This document shows positions 9,908 through 19,939 of a stretch of 64,000 nt of DNA, one piece after another. Location of the stretch: contig NC_014623.1 of NCBI RefSeq assembly GCF_000165485.1, positions 4,049,501 through 4,113,500 of the forward strand. The letters are read 5' to 3'. Source of the stretch: Stigmatella aurantiaca DW4/3-1 (GTDB lineage Bacteria > Myxococcota > Myxococcia > Myxococcales > Myxococcaceae). Below the pieces are notes generated by a model, which was not told where the DNA came from, made no database searches, and was given only the letters and a program-made list of their open reading frames with translations. How positions within the stretch are numbered: position 1 is the stretch's first letter; each line of letters opens with the position of its first letter. The translations under genes were made by a program, and so were the position numbers.

Positions 9908-12373
9908 CTAAGGCTGGGGACGATGGACGACAGGGACAACTGCGGGGGCAGCCGGGGACGCCTCGCGTGGAAGGAAGGTATGCAGGCGGACATCCTTCCC
10001 ATCGCTCTCCAGCGTGACCGCCCCATCGAGATCTGTCCGAAAGCACTCGGTCCCCCGGGCCCGGTAGCGCGCCTCGACCTCGGGGTGGGGGAAGCCGAAG
10101 CGGTTGCGGCGCCCCACGCAGAAGATGACGTACCGGGGCTGGGTCCGATCGACGAACGGCGGGGTGGAGGAGGTCCGCGACCCGTGGTGGGGCGCTTTGA
10201 GGACCGTCACGGGCCCCAGGTGTTCGAGCAGCGCCTCCTCTCCGGCTTCCTCCACGTCCCCCGCCAGCAGCACGGTCACGTTCCCATGGCGCACGAGCAC
10301 CACCACGCTCTGATCGTTGACGCCTTCGAGGAGATCCCGCTGGTCTGAGGGGGGCGGCCCGAGCACTTCCAGGGTGGCCTCGCCCAGGGGGAAAGAGGCC
10401 GTGCCCACCTCGACTTCCTTCACCTGGGCCTGCCCTGCCGCGGCGATGAGCTTTTGAGACAAGGCCCCCTGCGTGGTGCCCGAGGGCAGCCAGAGTTGCG
10501 CCGTGGGCACCTGGCCCAAGGTGGAGATGAGCCCAAGCGCATGATCCGGATGAGGGTGGGACAGCACGGTGAGCGCCAGCCGCCCGATGCGCTCGTGTGC
10601 GAGGAAGGGAAGGACGAAGCGCGCGCCAGTATCGGCTCCCTGAGGCACCCCGCCTCCGTCCACCAGGGCGTGTTGTCCGCGTGAGCTGATCACCGCCGCA
10701 TCCCCTTGGCCCACGGAGAGAAAGGTGATGCGCAGGGGGGGCTGGGGCAGGAGCCAGGGGAGCAGCAACGCCAGGATCAGGGCGAGGGGCGTGGCCAGCC
10801 CGGCGAAACGCCAGCGACCGGTTCCGAGCGCCCAGGCCCCCAGCCCGGCGGCATACAGGAGCGTGGTCACCGCCCCGAAGGGAGGCAGATCCACCGTGGC
10901 GAGCGGCACCGCGGCGAAGAAGCGGGTGAGGACGAGCAGCACCTCCGAGGTCCAGGCCCCTCCCCACAGCACGGGGGTGGCCAGCACCGGGGCCACCGTG
11001 AACAGGGCGGCGCCCCCCGCGGCGAAGCCCGTGAGCAAGCCGCACAGGGGCAGGCAGACAATGTTGGAGATGAGTCCGGCGAGGCTCGCGCGGCCAAAGG
11101 CGCTGGCCACCAGGGGCAGGCTCGCCACGGTCACCGCGACGCTGGCGCAGAAGGTCTCGAGGATGGTCTCTCGCGCCTGCCCGGCGATGCGGACGAGCCG
11201 GCGTTTCTCCTGGGCATCTGGGGGCGCGATGGGCACGGCCCCGCGCAGCGCCGGCGTGAGCAGCAGCAGGCTCATCACGGCGAGGAAGGACAGTTGCAGC
11301 GACAGATCCCCGACGCTGGAGGGGGCCCAGACCGCGAGCACGACGGCCGCGGCGGCCAGGCTGTTGAGCCCATCGGCCCGGCGCCACAACGCCAACCCCA
11401 GCAGCACCACCGTGGCCATGACGGCCGAGCGCACCGCGGGCGGCTGGTTCCCGGTGAAGAGCACGTAGGCCCAGACAAAGGGAATCGAGGCGGGGGCCGC
11501 CACCCGGCGGGCGTCCATCCCCCGCAAGCGCACCCCCACGCGCACGAGCAGCCGCCGCAGCAGGGCCAGGGTCATCAGCGCCAGGGCCGCCACGTGCAGA
11601 CCGCTCACACTGAGCACGTGGGCCAGCCCGCTTCGGGAGAAGGCATCCTCCAGCGCGTCGTCGAGCGAGGCCCGCTGCCCCGCGGCGAGCGTGAGAAACA
11701 GCGCCGCCGCGTCTTCCGAGGGCGCCACGGCCCGGACCGCCTGGGACAGGCCCTGCTGGGTCCGCTCCACGTACTGCCGCCAGGCCGGGGCGGGGGACAC
11801 CACCAGCAGCCGTCCCGCCTGGACGCTGCCCGTGAAGACAAAGGCCCGCCGCCGCCGCAGGGGCGTGAAGTCTTTCTCCCCCGGATTGCCCGCGGGCTCC
11901 AGGGGCTGAAGGCGTGCCTCGGCGTGGATGCGCTGGCCGGGAAGCAGCGGGGGCGCGCGTCCTTGCACGGTGAGGCTGGCGCGGAAGCGCGCGGGGACGG
12001 TGGGCGCATCCTTTGCCCCCACCCGCGCGACGGCCACGTGCAGGCGTACGGCGTCATCAAAATGATCGACGCGCTCGAGCTCCCCCTCCAGGACCGCGGC
12101 CCCTCCGGAGAGCAGCCCTGGGGGAAGCTCCACGCGGGCCTCCAGCCCTGCCAGCCCCGCGCCCACGGCCCCCAGCGCGAGCAACACCGCGAGGTGGGAA
12201 CCAGGCAGGCGAGCGAACGCCCAAGCGGCTGAGCTCAAGACAGCCGCGACGGACAGGAATAGCCAGTGAAGGGTTTCCGTTCTTGCTGTGTTTCCCGCAG
12301 CGCCCAGCATCAGGCTCAACGCAGGGAACACAAAAGGTCGCGCGCCGAGGTCGCGCCACGCATAACGATTCAC
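9908..12373 (-). CDS. comEC: ComEC/Rec2-family DNA uptake channel
   Basis: An 821-residue polytopic inner-membrane protein that carries single-stranded DNA into the cell during transformation. The order is typical: N-terminal membrane helices and an OB-like soluble domain (about 50-170), the Competence membrane domain (FLTLAAGQRASL... to about 500), then a metallo-beta-lactamase-like domain with SVGQGDAAV, LVDGGG and the metal motif SHPHPDHALG. The GTG at 12373 is chosen because GAGGTGGGG precedes it; a TTG frame begins at 12472. It diverges from cdnL and is followed at once by a small gene that probably shares its transcript. Confidence 0.93.
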   Translation of the reverse strand: MNRYAWRDLGARPFVFPALSLMLGAAGNTARTETLHWLFLSVAAVLSSAAWAFARLPGSHLAVLLALGAVGAGLAGLEARVELPPGLLSGGAAVLEGELERVDHFDDAVRLHVAVARVGAKDAPTVPARFRASLTVQGRAPPLLPGQRIHAEARLQPLEPAGNPGEKDFTPLRRRRAFVFTGSVQAGRLLVVSPAPAWRQYVERTQQGLSQAVRAVAPSEDAAALFLTLAAGQRASLDDALEDAFSRSGLAHVLSVSGLHVAALALMTLALLRRLLVRVGVRLRGMDARRVAAPASIPFVWAYVLFTGNQPPAVRSAVMATVVLLGLALWRRADGLNSLAAAAVVLAVWAPSSVGDLSLQLSFLAVMSLLLLTPALRGAVPIAPPDAQEKRRLVRIAGQARETILETFCASVAVTVASLPLVASAFGRASLAGLISNIVCLPLCGLLTGFAAGGAALFTVAPVLATPVLWGGAWTSEVLLVLTRFFAAVPLATVDLPPFGAVTTLLYAAGLGAWALGTGRWRFAGLATPLALILALLLPWLLPQPPLRITFLSVGQGDAAVISSRGQHALVDGGGVPQGADTGARFVLPFLAHERIGRLALTVLSHPHPDHALGLISTLGQVPTAQLWLPSGTTQGALSQKLIAAAGQAQVKEVEVGTASFPLGEATLEVLGPPPSDQRDLLEGVNDQSVVVLVRHGNVTVLLAGDVEEAGEEALLEHLGPVTVLKAPHHGSRTSSTPPFVDRTQPRYVIFCVGRRNRFGFPHPEVEARYRARGTECFRTDLDGAVTLESDGKDVRLHTFLPREASPAAPAVVPVVHRPQP

Positions 12374-12491
12374 AACCCCACCTCGCCCGTCCTGCCCCTG
12401 ACGCGTCACCCACAGCGGCGGATAACGCGCACGAAATCCGACACGGTAGTCGGCGTGTTCCGAAGCGGTCAAGGCCTTCTGTGACGAAATG

Positions 12492-12520
12492 TTGCCGGAG
12501 GATGTGGTTTGTGGTAGTTA
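12492..12520 (+). promoter_or_regulatory. Candidate sigma-70-type promoter of cdnL
   Basis: TTGCCG (12492-12497) and TAGTTA (12515-12520) are separated by 17 bases, and TG at 12512-12513 gives an extended -10. The -10 ends about 50 bases before the cdnL GTG. This is a visual match only. Confidence 0.5.
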
Positions 12521-12573
12521 GGCGGTGCTTCAGGTGGCCGGAGCCGGAATCATTCTCAAGGAGGCGGTAACGA

Positions 12574-13071
12574 GTGCAGACCAGCTTCAAGACTGGTGAC
12601 AAGGCGGTTTACCCGGGCCAGGGCGTCGGCGAGGTCATGGGTATCGAGCACACCGAAGTGGCCGGTCAGCGTCAGTCCTTCTACGTGCTGCGCATCCTGG
12701 AGAATGGGATGCGGATCATGATTCCAATCAATAAGGTCGGCTTGGTAGGCCTGCGGGAGATCATCAGCGAGGAGGACGTCAAGCAGGTCTATTCCATCCT
12801 CAAGGAGAAGGACATCTCGGTCGACTCCACGACCTGGAACCGGCGCTACCGGGAGTACATGGAGAAGATCAAGACGGGCTCCGTCTTCGAGATCGCCGAG
12901 GTTCTGCGCGACCTGTACCTCCTGAAGGGCGACAAGGATCTCTCCTTCGGAGAGCGCAAGATGCTGGACACGGCGCGCTCGCTGCTCATCAAGGAGCTGT
13001 CGCTGGCGAAGGACTGCTCCGAAGAGGAGATCGAGTCCGACCTGAAGAAGATCTTCAACATCGCCTCCTAG
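12574..13071 (+). CDS. cdnL: CdnL, CarD-family RNA polymerase-binding factor
   Basis: A 165-residue protein. The N-terminal Tudor-like RNAP-interaction domain (FKTGDKAVYPGQGVGEV..., residues 5-65) binds the beta subunit, and the helical C-terminal domain (about 70-160) contacts the upstream edge of the -10. From knowledge of the family, CdnL stabilises open complexes at rRNA and other housekeeping promoters and is essential in Myxococcus. The sequence is close to the M. xanthus protein as I remember it. The start is a GTG with AGGAGG 10 bases upstream. It is monocistronic here: its own promoter lies upstream and an intrinsic terminator follows. Confidence 0.95.
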   Translation: MQTSFKTGDKAVYPGQGVGEVMGIEHTEVAGQRQSFYVLRILENGMRIMIPINKVGLVGLREIISEEDVKQVYSILKEKDISVDSTTWNRRYREYMEKIKTGSVFEIAEVLRDLYLLKGDKDLSFGERKMLDTARSLLIKELSLAKDCSEEEIESDLKKIFNIAS

Positions 13072-13098
13072 CGCACCCCGCGCGGCTGGCGCATGCTC

Positions 13099-13133
13099 CG
13101 CCCTGGGCCTCCTTGTGGGGTCCAGGGCGTTTT
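13099..13133 (+). terminator. Intrinsic terminator of cdnL
   Basis: A perfect 8-bp stem, CGCCCTGG (13099-13106) with CCAGGGCG (13122-13129), is followed directly by TTTT (13130-13133). It begins 28 bases after the cdnL stop. The T-run ends one base before the ATG of the next gene. Confidence 0.75.
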
Positions 13134-13134
13134 C

Positions 13135-13791
13135 ATGTCCGAGGAACAGCTCGTCCAGGAAGAGCGGCAGCGGCGCATCGCGGAGCTGGAGGCCCGGTTG
13201 GCGCGGCGCCCTCGAAGCGCCATCAGGCCCCCCATGGCGCTGTTGGCCATCGGGGTGAGCGTGGCGCTGCTGGCGATGCAGGGGCGGGATCTGGCCTACC
13301 TCTTCTCACCGCGCACCCCCTTGTCGTTGGGGGCCGAAGGGGATTACCGCCCCGAGGCTTTGCTCTCCAACCGTTATGCCCAGCTGCACGGCGTGCCGGC
13401 GGCGCACGGCGCCTATGAGCGGGAGGGGGATGCCCTTTACGTGCTCGTCGGGCTCCGGGAGTCCCCCTTCGTGGTCCGTCGGCCGGCCCTGCCGGGGGAA
13501 GAGTGGATTCCGGGGCGGCCCCCCCCGCCGCCGGATCCCCGGCCCTTCGCGGTGCGAGGACGGCTGCTGGCCGAGGAGGATGCCCCGCGTTACCGGGATG
13601 CCTTCGCGTTGCTGCGCGAGAAAGGCGAGCTCCAACCCAGGGAGGGAAGGTTGTGGCTCCTGATCGAGGGGCAGCGGCCCGGGGAGGATTGGGGACGCGC
13701 GGGGGTGGCGGTGTTGCTGGCCGCCTTCGCCGCCGCGAACGGTGTGCTGCTGGTGCGCGGCCTGCGCCGTCCTCCCGCCGGGGAACGGTGA
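13135..13791 (+). CDS. Two-helix membrane protein with large extracytoplasmic loop
   Basis: A 218-residue protein with a charged coil at residues 5-30, a membrane helix at about 36-54, a loop of about 130 residues rich in Pro/Arg (PGRPPPPPDPRP), and a second helix near 186-205. I do not recognise a family. The ATG at 13135 gives the sensible start, but it abuts the cdnL terminator and has no Shine-Dalgarno, so translation initiation here is unclear. It ends 12 bases before the FHA gene on the opposite strand. Confidence 0.65.
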   Translation: MSEEQLVQEERQRRIAELEARLARRPRSAIRPPMALLAIGVSVALLAMQGRDLAYLFSPRTPLSLGAEGDYRPEALLSNRYAQLHGVPAAHGAYEREGDALYVLVGLRESPFVVRRPALPGEEWIPGRPPPPPDPRPFAVRGRLLAEEDAPRYRDAFALLREKGELQPREGRLWLLIEGQRPGEDWGRAGVAVLLAAFAAANGVLLVRGLRRPPAGER

Positions 13792-13803
13792 GGCCCCTCG
13801 GCC

Positions 13804-14502
13804 CTACAGGAAGATCAGGCTCAGGAGGGCCAGGAGCATCCCCACGCCGGCGGTGATCAGCGCCACGTGCCTGCGCCGCAGGGTCCGGCGGGCCGGGGGG
13901 GGGTCTGGGAGGGCCAGGTTCTGAACCACCTTGGAAGCAGTGCTTCCCGTTCCCCTCAGCTTCAAGACGGAGTTGCCCAGGGTGAGTTCGTCCCCGGGGC
14001 ACAGCTCCACGTCGCCTTCGATCTTCACGCGGTTGATGAAGGTGCCGTTCTGGCTGCCAAGATCTCTCAAGATGAACCGCTCCCCGGTGCGCAGCAGCTG
14101 CACGTGGCGGCGGCTGATGGAGGGGTGCTGGAGGCGCAAGTCACACGCGGAGGCACGGCCGATGACGAGCACCCCCTGATTGACGGGGATGAGCTGGCCG
14201 GCGCCGGGGCCTTTCTCCACATAGAGGGAGGCGGAGGTGTGGCCAGGCTCGGAGGAGTCGCGTGCATCGAACCGGGGCAACAGCTCGCGATCCTGGTGCA
14301 TCTGCCGAGGGCTCCGGGGGCCGCGCGGCATTCTGCGGGGACCCACGGGAAACTGGGGCACACGCTGCGGCCGGGGATCATCCGCTTGGAGCGGGGTGAT
14401 CTCGTCGTCGTCGAAGGGAAGCTCCGCTTCCTGCTTCTTGGGCGCCGACACGCTCGGGGGCTGTGGGGGGCGAGGGGGGCGCTTAGGGTTGGATGGAGCC
14501 AT
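13804..14502 (-). CDS. Tail-anchored FHA-domain protein
   Basis: A 232-residue protein. A basic, Pro-rich, probably disordered N-terminus (1-85) leads to an FHA domain at about 90-180 with GRASACDL, SISRRHVQL and GSQNGTFIN, the phosphothreonine-binding residues of the family. The C-terminus is a single hydrophobic helix (ALITAGVGMLLALLSLIFL) preceded by an Arg-rich patch, so the protein is tail-anchored with FHA facing the cytoplasm. It diverges from cysS across a 93-base gap. The first FHA protein (5208-6032) has the same domain order, but the sequences differ outside the domain. Confidence 0.88.
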   Translation of the reverse strand: MAPSNPKRPPRPPQPPSVSAPKKQEAELPFDDDEITPLQADDPRPQRVPQFPVGPRRMPRGPRSPRQMHQDRELLPRFDARDSSEPGHTSASLYVEKGPGAGQLIPVNQGVLVIGRASACDLRLQHPSISRRHVQLLRTGERFILRDLGSQNGTFINRVKIEGDVELCPGDELTLGNSVLKLRGTGSTASKVVQNLALPDPPPARRTLRRRHVALITAGVGMLLALLSLIFL

Positions 14503-14595
14503 GCCTGTGCCTATTCTCCCAGATTGGTGGCTGGCCCTGCCATATCCAGGCGCTTAGAGTGACCACCTCCATTCAGCCCAGGAAGGAATCTCGCC

Positions 14596-16062
14596 GTGGC
14601 CCCGTCGTCGATTGCGCTCTTCAACACGCTGACGATGCAGAAGGAGCCCCTCGTTACCGCGGAGCCAGGCGTCGTGCGCCTCTATGTGTGTGGACCTACG
14701 GTCTACAGTTACATACATATTGGGAATGCACGCACCTTCACTTCTTTCGATGTGGTGGTGCGCTACCTGCGCTACCGGGGTTACCGGGTGCATTACGTCC
14801 GCAACTACACGGACGTGGACGACAAGATCATCAAGGCGGCGCACGAGACCGGTGAGGAGCCGGTCGCGTTGGCGGGACGCTTCGTGAAGATCTTCCAGGA
14901 CGACACGCGCGCCCTGCACCTGGTGGAGCCGGACGTCGCGCCCAAGGTGAGCGAGCACCTGCCGGAGATCCTCCGCATCATCGAGACGCTCGTGGCCAAG
15001 GGGGTGGCTTACGAGTCCCAGGGGGACGTCTACTTCTCGGTGAGCAGCTACCCGGAGTACGCGAAGCTGTCCAAGCGCAAGCTGGACGATCTGTGCGCGG
15101 GCGAGCGTGTTCAACCGGGCGAGCAGAAGCGGGAGCCCCTGGACTTCGCGCTCTGGAAGGCCGCCAAGCCGGGCGAGCCCTCGTGGGACAGCCCCTGGGG
15201 CAAAGGCCGGCCGGGTTGGCACATCGAGTGCTCGGCGATGAGCGCGAAGTATCTGGGCGAGTCCTTCGACATCCACGGGGGCGCGCTGGACCTGATCTTC
15301 CCGCACCACGAGAACGAGATCGCCCAGAGCGAGGCGGCCAGCGGCAAGCCGTTCGCCAAGTACTGGATGCACTGCGGCTTCCTCGACATCGAGGGCGCGA
15401 AGATGTCCAAGTCCCTGGGCAATGTGGTGCGCCTGCGGGACGCGCTGACGCGGGTGGATGCGGAGGCGCTGCGCTTTTTCTTCCTGTCGACGCACTACCG
15501 GCACCCGCTGCACTTCTCGGACAAGGCGATCGCCGACAGCGAGTACCGCCTGGAGTACTTCTACGAGACGCTGCGCAAGGTGGACGAGCGCGTGGGGGGA
15601 AAGGACTTCGGCCAGGGGCCGCTGCACGGCGAGCCGGGACGCTTCCTCCAGGAGTTCGAGGCGGCGATGGACGACGACTTCAACTGCCCTGGCGCCCTGG
15701 GTGCCCTCTCGGGGCTGTTCGGGCTGATGAACGAGCTGACCGACAAGCCCCCCGTGAAGGACAAGGCCCTGGTGGGCCGGACGCTGCAAGCCCTGCGGGA
15801 CACCGTGCGGAAGGTCTCCAGTGTGCTGGGGTTGTTCGAGGACGACCCCACTCAGTGGCTGCTGCGGCGGCGCGACCGGGCCGTGAAGGAGCGGGGGATC
15901 GACGTGGCGCAGGTGGAGCGGCTGCTCTCCGAGCGCAACGAGGCCCGCAAGTCCAAGAACTTCGCGGAGGCGGACCGGCTGCGCTCGGAGCTGAAGGGGC
16001 AGGGCGTGGAGATCATGGACACGGTCGCGGGGACTTCCTGGAAGGTCGCCGCGCCCGTTTGA
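14596..16062 (+). CDS. cysS: Cysteinyl-tRNA synthetase
   Basis: A 488-residue class I synthetase that charges tRNA-Cys. The HIGH-type motif is YIHIGNART near residue 38, and the KMSKS motif is AKMSKSLGN near residue 274. The zinc site is formed by Cys in YVCGPTVY, Cys in WHIECS and the HHENE segment, as usual in the family. The GTG at 14596 is supported by GGAAGGA upstream. It is followed after 41 bases by the M28 peptidase. Confidence 0.97.
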   Translation: MAPSSIALFNTLTMQKEPLVTAEPGVVRLYVCGPTVYSYIHIGNARTFTSFDVVVRYLRYRGYRVHYVRNYTDVDDKIIKAAHETGEEPVALAGRFVKIFQDDTRALHLVEPDVAPKVSEHLPEILRIIETLVAKGVAYESQGDVYFSVSSYPEYAKLSKRKLDDLCAGERVQPGEQKREPLDFALWKAAKPGEPSWDSPWGKGRPGWHIECSAMSAKYLGESFDIHGGALDLIFPHHENEIAQSEAASGKPFAKYWMHCGFLDIEGAKMSKSLGNVVRLRDALTRVDAEALRFFFLSTHYRHPLHFSDKAIADSEYRLEYFYETLRKVDERVGGKDFGQGPLHGEPGRFLQEFEAAMDDDFNCPGALGALSGLFGLMNELTDKPPVKDKALVGRTLQALRDTVRKVSSVLGLFEDDPTQWLLRRRDRAVKERGIDVAQVERLLSERNEARKSKNFAEADRLRSELKGQGVEIMDTVAGTSWKVAAPV

Positions 16063-16103
16063 GGCCGCGCAAGGCGGAGGGCTCCGTGTTAGGGCTCTCC
16101 GCC

Positions 16104-17765
16104 ATGAAGCGCCTGTTTGTCCTGCTTGCCTGTGTCCTCTCCCTCTCCGTCCAGGCCCAGGGGACCCCTCTCACGCTTCCCGAGGAAAAGGCCGCGGCGA
16201 AGGCCATCGAGCCCTCCTGGCTGGCCAGCCACGTGCGGTTTCTCGCGAATGATCTCCTGGAAGGGCGTGGGCCTGGGACGCGGGGAGATGCACTGGCCCA
16301 GGCGTATATCGCCTCCCAATTCGAGGGGCTCGGGTTGAAGCCCGCGGGCGCGGCCGGAACGTACTTCCAGCCCTTCGAACTCCTGGGGATCGAAGGCCAT
16401 CCGGAGACCCTGACCTTCCGCTCCACGGCGGGGCACGCCGAGCTGAAGTTCCACGAGGACTTCATCGCGGTGTCCGGCGTGCAGACGCCCTGGGCCGCGC
16501 TGGAGAACTCGGAGCTGGTGTTCGTGGGCTACGGCATCGTCGCCCCCGAGTACCAATGGGACGACTTCAAGGGGATGGACCTGCGGGGAAAGACGCTGCT
16601 CATCCTCAACAGCGACCCGGCGGACGAGCCGAACCTCTTCGCGGGCCGGACCCGGCTCTGGTACGGGCGCTGGGACTACAAGTACGCGCAGGCCGCGAAG
16701 GTGGGCGCCGCGGGCGCCATTCTCCTGCACACCACGCCGAGCGCGGGCTACCCGTGGCGCGTGGTGCAGGCTTCGTGGACGGGCGAGCAATTCGAGTTGC
16801 CCGCCTCCGGAGGTCCCCGTCTCCAGGTGAAGGCCTGGTCCACCGAGGCGGCCACCCAGCGGCTCGTCCGGTTGGGGGGACAGGAGCTGACCTCGCTCGT
16901 GGCGGCGGCGCAGACGCGCGCGTTCCGGCCGGTGCCACTCGGGGTGAAGGTCTCCACACGGTTCCAGACCCAGGTCCGGCGTCGGCCCACCGCCAATGTG
17001 CTCGGCCTGCTGCCCGGCAGTGATCCCACGCTGTCCGGAGAGGTGGTGCTTTACTCCGCGCACCATGATCACCTGGGCATGAGGGCGGCTGCCAAGCCGG
17101 GCGAGGATGCCATCTACAACGGGGCGGTGGACAACGCCTCGGGGGTGGCGGAGATGCTCGCCGTGGCGCGCGCCTTCCATGCGCTGCCCAAGCCTCCCCG
17201 TCGCTCCGTGCTCTTTGCCGCCGTGGCCGCCGAGGAGCAGGGACTTCTGGGCTCGGAGTACCTCGCCGGCCACCTGCCGGTTCCCCCGGGCCGCATCGCC
17301 GTCAACATCAACATCGATGGGGCCAACATCAACGGCCGCACGAGGGACCTGACCGTCATCGGCCTGGGCAAGTCCAGCCTCGACGCGCTCATCGCCGGAC
17401 TGGCGAAGGCCCAGGGCCGCGTGGTGAAGGGCGACCAGCTGTCGGACCGGGGGTTCTTCTACCGCTCGGATCAGTTCAACTTCGCGAAGCTCGGCATTCC
17501 GGCCGCCTACTTTGGCAGTGGCATGGACTTCGTGGGCAGGCCCGAAGGGTGGGGCAAACAGCAGCGGGAGACGTGGGAGGAGCAGCACTACCACCAGCCC
17601 TCCGACGAGCTGCGCCCGGAGTGGGATTGGACCGGCGCGGTGGAGGACACCCAGCTCTTCTTCCTGCTGGGCGCGCACGTGGCGCGCACGCCCGAAATGC
17701 CCCGCTGGAATAAAGGCGACGAGTTCGAAGCCCCCCGGCTGGAAGCGCTGAAGCGGGCGAAATAG
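16104..17765 (+). CDS. Secreted M28-family zinc metallopeptidase
   Basis: A 553-residue exported aminopeptidase-like enzyme. A signal peptide (residues 1-20, ending VQAQG) precedes a region with a PA-domain insert (about 130-260). The M28 catalytic domain follows with its dizinc ligands visible: SAHHDHLGM, GAVDNASGVAEM, AAEEQGLLGSEY, FYRSDQFNFA and EQHYHQPSDE. It should cut N-terminal residues from peptides in the periplasm or outside. The frame is open far upstream into cysS, but the ATG at 16104 begins the signal peptide. Confidence 0.92.
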   Translation: MKRLFVLLACVLSLSVQAQGTPLTLPEEKAAAKAIEPSWLASHVRFLANDLLEGRGPGTRGDALAQAYIASQFEGLGLKPAGAAGTYFQPFELLGIEGHPETLTFRSTAGHAELKFHEDFIAVSGVQTPWAALENSELVFVGYGIVAPEYQWDDFKGMDLRGKTLLILNSDPADEPNLFAGRTRLWYGRWDYKYAQAAKVGAAGAILLHTTPSAGYPWRVVQASWTGEQFELPASGGPRLQVKAWSTEAATQRLVRLGGQELTSLVAAAQTRAFRPVPLGVKVSTRFQTQVRRRPTANVLGLLPGSDPTLSGEVVLYSAHHDHLGMRAAAKPGEDAIYNGAVDNASGVAEMLAVARAFHALPKPPRRSVLFAAVAAEEQGLLGSEYLAGHLPVPPGRIAVNINIDGANINGRTRDLTVIGLGKSSLDALIAGLAKAQGRVVKGDQLSDRGFFYRSDQFNFAKLGIPAAYFGSGMDFVGRPEGWGKQQRETWEEQHYHQPSDELRPEWDWTGAVEDTQLFFLLGAHVARTPEMPRWNKGDEFEAPRLEALKRAK

Positions 17766-17785
17766 CCCCGCGTCCGTCCACTGGA

Positions 17786-17816
17786 GGGCAGGCATGCAGG
17801 AAGGGACAGCCTGCCC
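17786..17816 (+). other. Inverted repeat between the M28 gene and uvrB
   Basis: Perfect 8-base arms GGGCAGGC (17786-17793) and GCCTGCCC (17809-17816) with a 15-base loop and no T-run. It could end the peptidase transcript or bind a regulator. It lies just before the uvrB start and does not look like a LexA box. Confidence 0.4.
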
Positions 17817-17843
17817 GGCGTCTGGATGTTAAATGTCCAGGCC

Positions 17844-19934
17844 ATGCCGGACTTCCAGATCGTCAGTGCACACGCGCCGCAAGGCGACCAGCCCCGGGCC
17901 ATCGCCGAGCTGACCGAGGGTGTGTTGCGCGGAGACCGCTACCAGACCCTGCTCGGTGTCACGGGCTCGGGCAAGACGTTCACCATGGCGAACCTCATCG
18001 CCAACGTGCAGCGGCCCACCCTCATCATCGCCCACAACAAGACCTTGGCCGCCCAGCTTTACGGTGAGTTCAAGGAAGTCTTCCCGCACAACGCCGTCGA
18101 GTACTTCGTCTCGTACTACGACTACTACCAGCCCGAGGCCTACGTCCCCTCGTCGGACACCTTCATCGAGAAGGATTCGTCCATCAACGACGAGATCGAA
18201 CGCATGCGCCACTCGGCCACCCACAGCCTGCGCACCCGCGACGATGTGGTCATCGTGGCCAGCGTGTCCTGCATCTACGGCCTGGGCGCCGCGCGCTCCT
18301 ATGTGGACATGGCGGCCACGGTGACCTTGGGGGCGGAGCTGGGCCGCGACGCATTCATGCGCAAGCTCATCGAGAGCCAGTACGAGCGCAGCGACTTCGA
18401 CTTCCACCGGGGCACCTTCCGCGCCCGGGGCGATACCGTGGAGGTTTTTCCCGCCTACGAGGAGGAGCGCGCCGTCCGGGTGAGCTTCTTCGGCGACGAG
18501 GTGGAGAAGATCACCGAGTTCGATCCCCTGCGTGGCGTCACCCTGGGCACGCTGGACAAGATCGTCATCTTCCCGGCGAGCCACTACGCGACCGAGGGCG
18601 ACACCCGCAAGAAGGCCGTCCAGACCATCCGCGACGAGCTGTCCGAGCGGCTCCAGGAGTTCAAGCGCGACGGCAAGCTGCTGGAGGCGCAGCGGATCGA
18701 GCAGCGCACGATGTTCGATCTGGAGATGATCGAGCAGGTGGGGTTCTGCAACGGCATCGAGAATTACTCGCGGCACTTCTCGGGCCGGGCGCCGGGAGAG
18801 CCGCCGCCGTGCCTCATCGACTATTTCCCCCGGAACATGCTCGTGCTCGTGGACGAGAGCCACCAGACCGTTTCGCAGATCGGCGCCATGTACCGGGGCG
18901 ACCGCTCGCGCAAGGAGACGCTGGTGAACTATGGCTTCCGGTTGCCGAGCGCCCTGGACAACCGGCCCCTGAAGTTCACCGAGTTCGAGGAGATGGTGCA
19001 GCAGGCCGTCTTCGTCTCCGCCACGCCGGCCGAGTACGAGCTTCAGAAGAGCAAGGGCGTGGTGGTCGAGCAGATCATCCGCCCCACGGGGCTGACAGAT
19101 CCCGAGGTGGAGGTGCGCCCCGCGCGCAACCAGGTCGATGATCTCCTGGAGGAGGTCCGCAAGCGCGTGGCCCAGAAGGAGCGCGTGCTGGCCACGACGC
19201 TCACCAAGCGCATGGCGGAGGACCTCACCGAGTACTTCACCGACGTGGGCGTCAAGGTGCGCTACCTGCACTCGGACATCGGCGCCATCGAGCGCACCGC
19301 GATCATCCGGGACCTGCGCAAGGGGGTGTTCGACGTGCTGGTGGGCATCAACCTGCTGCGAGAGGGCCTGGACATCCCCGAGGTGTCCCTGGTGGCCATC
19401 CTCGATGCGGACAAGGAGGGCTTCCTGCGCAGCCACGTCTCGCTCATCCAGACCATCGGGCGCGCGGCGCGCAACCTCCATGGCCACGTCATCATGTACT
19501 CGGATTCGATCACCGACTCGATGAAGCGCGCCATCGAGGAGACCCGCCGGCGGCGCGAGGTGCAGCGCGCCTACAACCAGGAGCACGGCATCACCCCCCG
19601 CTCGGTCAAGAGCGCCATCCTCGATCTGTCGCTCCAGTACGATGCGGACCCCACCGCCCTGCCGCTGGCGGCCGACGCCGCCAACGATGTGCTCGACACG
19701 AAGGAGATCAAGCGCCTCATCGAGGAGTTCACGAAGGACATGCAGCACGCGGCGGACGAGATGCAGTTCGAGAAGGCGGCGCAGTTCCGCGACCGCATCG
19801 TGCTGCTCAAGGACATGGACCTGGGCCTCAAGCCGCCCAGCCGCTCGCTCTTGCAGTCCCCCCCCAAGGCCGAGGACAAGACGCCCATGAAGGGCCACCG
19901 TGGCCATGCGGCCAAGGGCCGCAGAAAGCGCTAG
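17844..19934 (+). CDS. uvrB: Excinuclease ABC subunit B
   Basis: About 696 residues. UvrB verifies DNA damage in nucleotide excision repair after loading by UvrA and then recruits UvrC. Walker A is [10 protein letters not shown], the beta-hairpin is [12 protein letters not shown], and helicase motifs [26 protein letters not shown] follow. The C-terminal UVR motif ([15 protein letters not shown]) binds UvrC. The ATG at 17844 (MPDFQIVS...) matches the usual family start; an in-frame ATG at 17826 would add six residues. uvrC starts 5 bases after the stop, so the two are co-transcribed. Confidence 0.96.
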   Translation: MPDFQIVSAHAPQGDQPRAIAELTEGVLRGDRYQTLLGVTGSGKTFTMANLIANVQRPTLIIAHNKTLAAQLYGEFKEVFPHNAVEYFVSYYDYYQPEAYVPSSDTFIEKDSSINDEIERMRHSATHSLRTRDDVVIVASVSCIYGLGAARSYVDMAATVTLGAELGRDAFMRKLIESQYERSDFDFHRGTFRARGDTVEVFPAYEEERAVRVSFFGDEVEKITEFDPLRGVTLGTLDKIVIFPASHYATEGDTRKKAVQTIRDELSERLQEFKRDGKLLEAQRIEQRTMFDLEMIEQVGFCNGIENYSRHFSGRAPGEPPPCLIDYFPRNMLVLVDESHQTVSQIGAMYRGDRSRKETLVNYGFRLPSALDNRPLKFTEFEEMVQQAVFVSATPAEYELQKSKGVVVEQIIRPTGLTDPEVEVRPARNQVDDLLEEVRKRVAQKERVLATTLTKRMAEDLTEYFTDVGVKVRYLHSDIGAIERTAIIRDLRKGVFDVLVGINLLREGLDIPEVSLVAILDADKEGFLRSHVSLIQTIGRAARNLHGHVIMYSDSITDSMKRAIEETRRRREVQRAYNQEHGITPRSVKSAILDLSLQYDADPTALPLAADAANDVLDTKEIKRLIEEFTKDMQHAADEMQFEKAAQFRDRIVLLKDMDLGLKPPSRSLLQSPPKAEDKTPMKGHRGHAAKGRRKR

Positions 19935-19939
19935 CCCCC

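Noticed and set aside
15093..16103. Long open frame running through cysS into the M28 peptidase
   Set aside because: The first 337 codons are the shifted frame of cysS, rich in Arg, Gly and Ala with no motif. The peptidase starts at its signal peptide at 16104.
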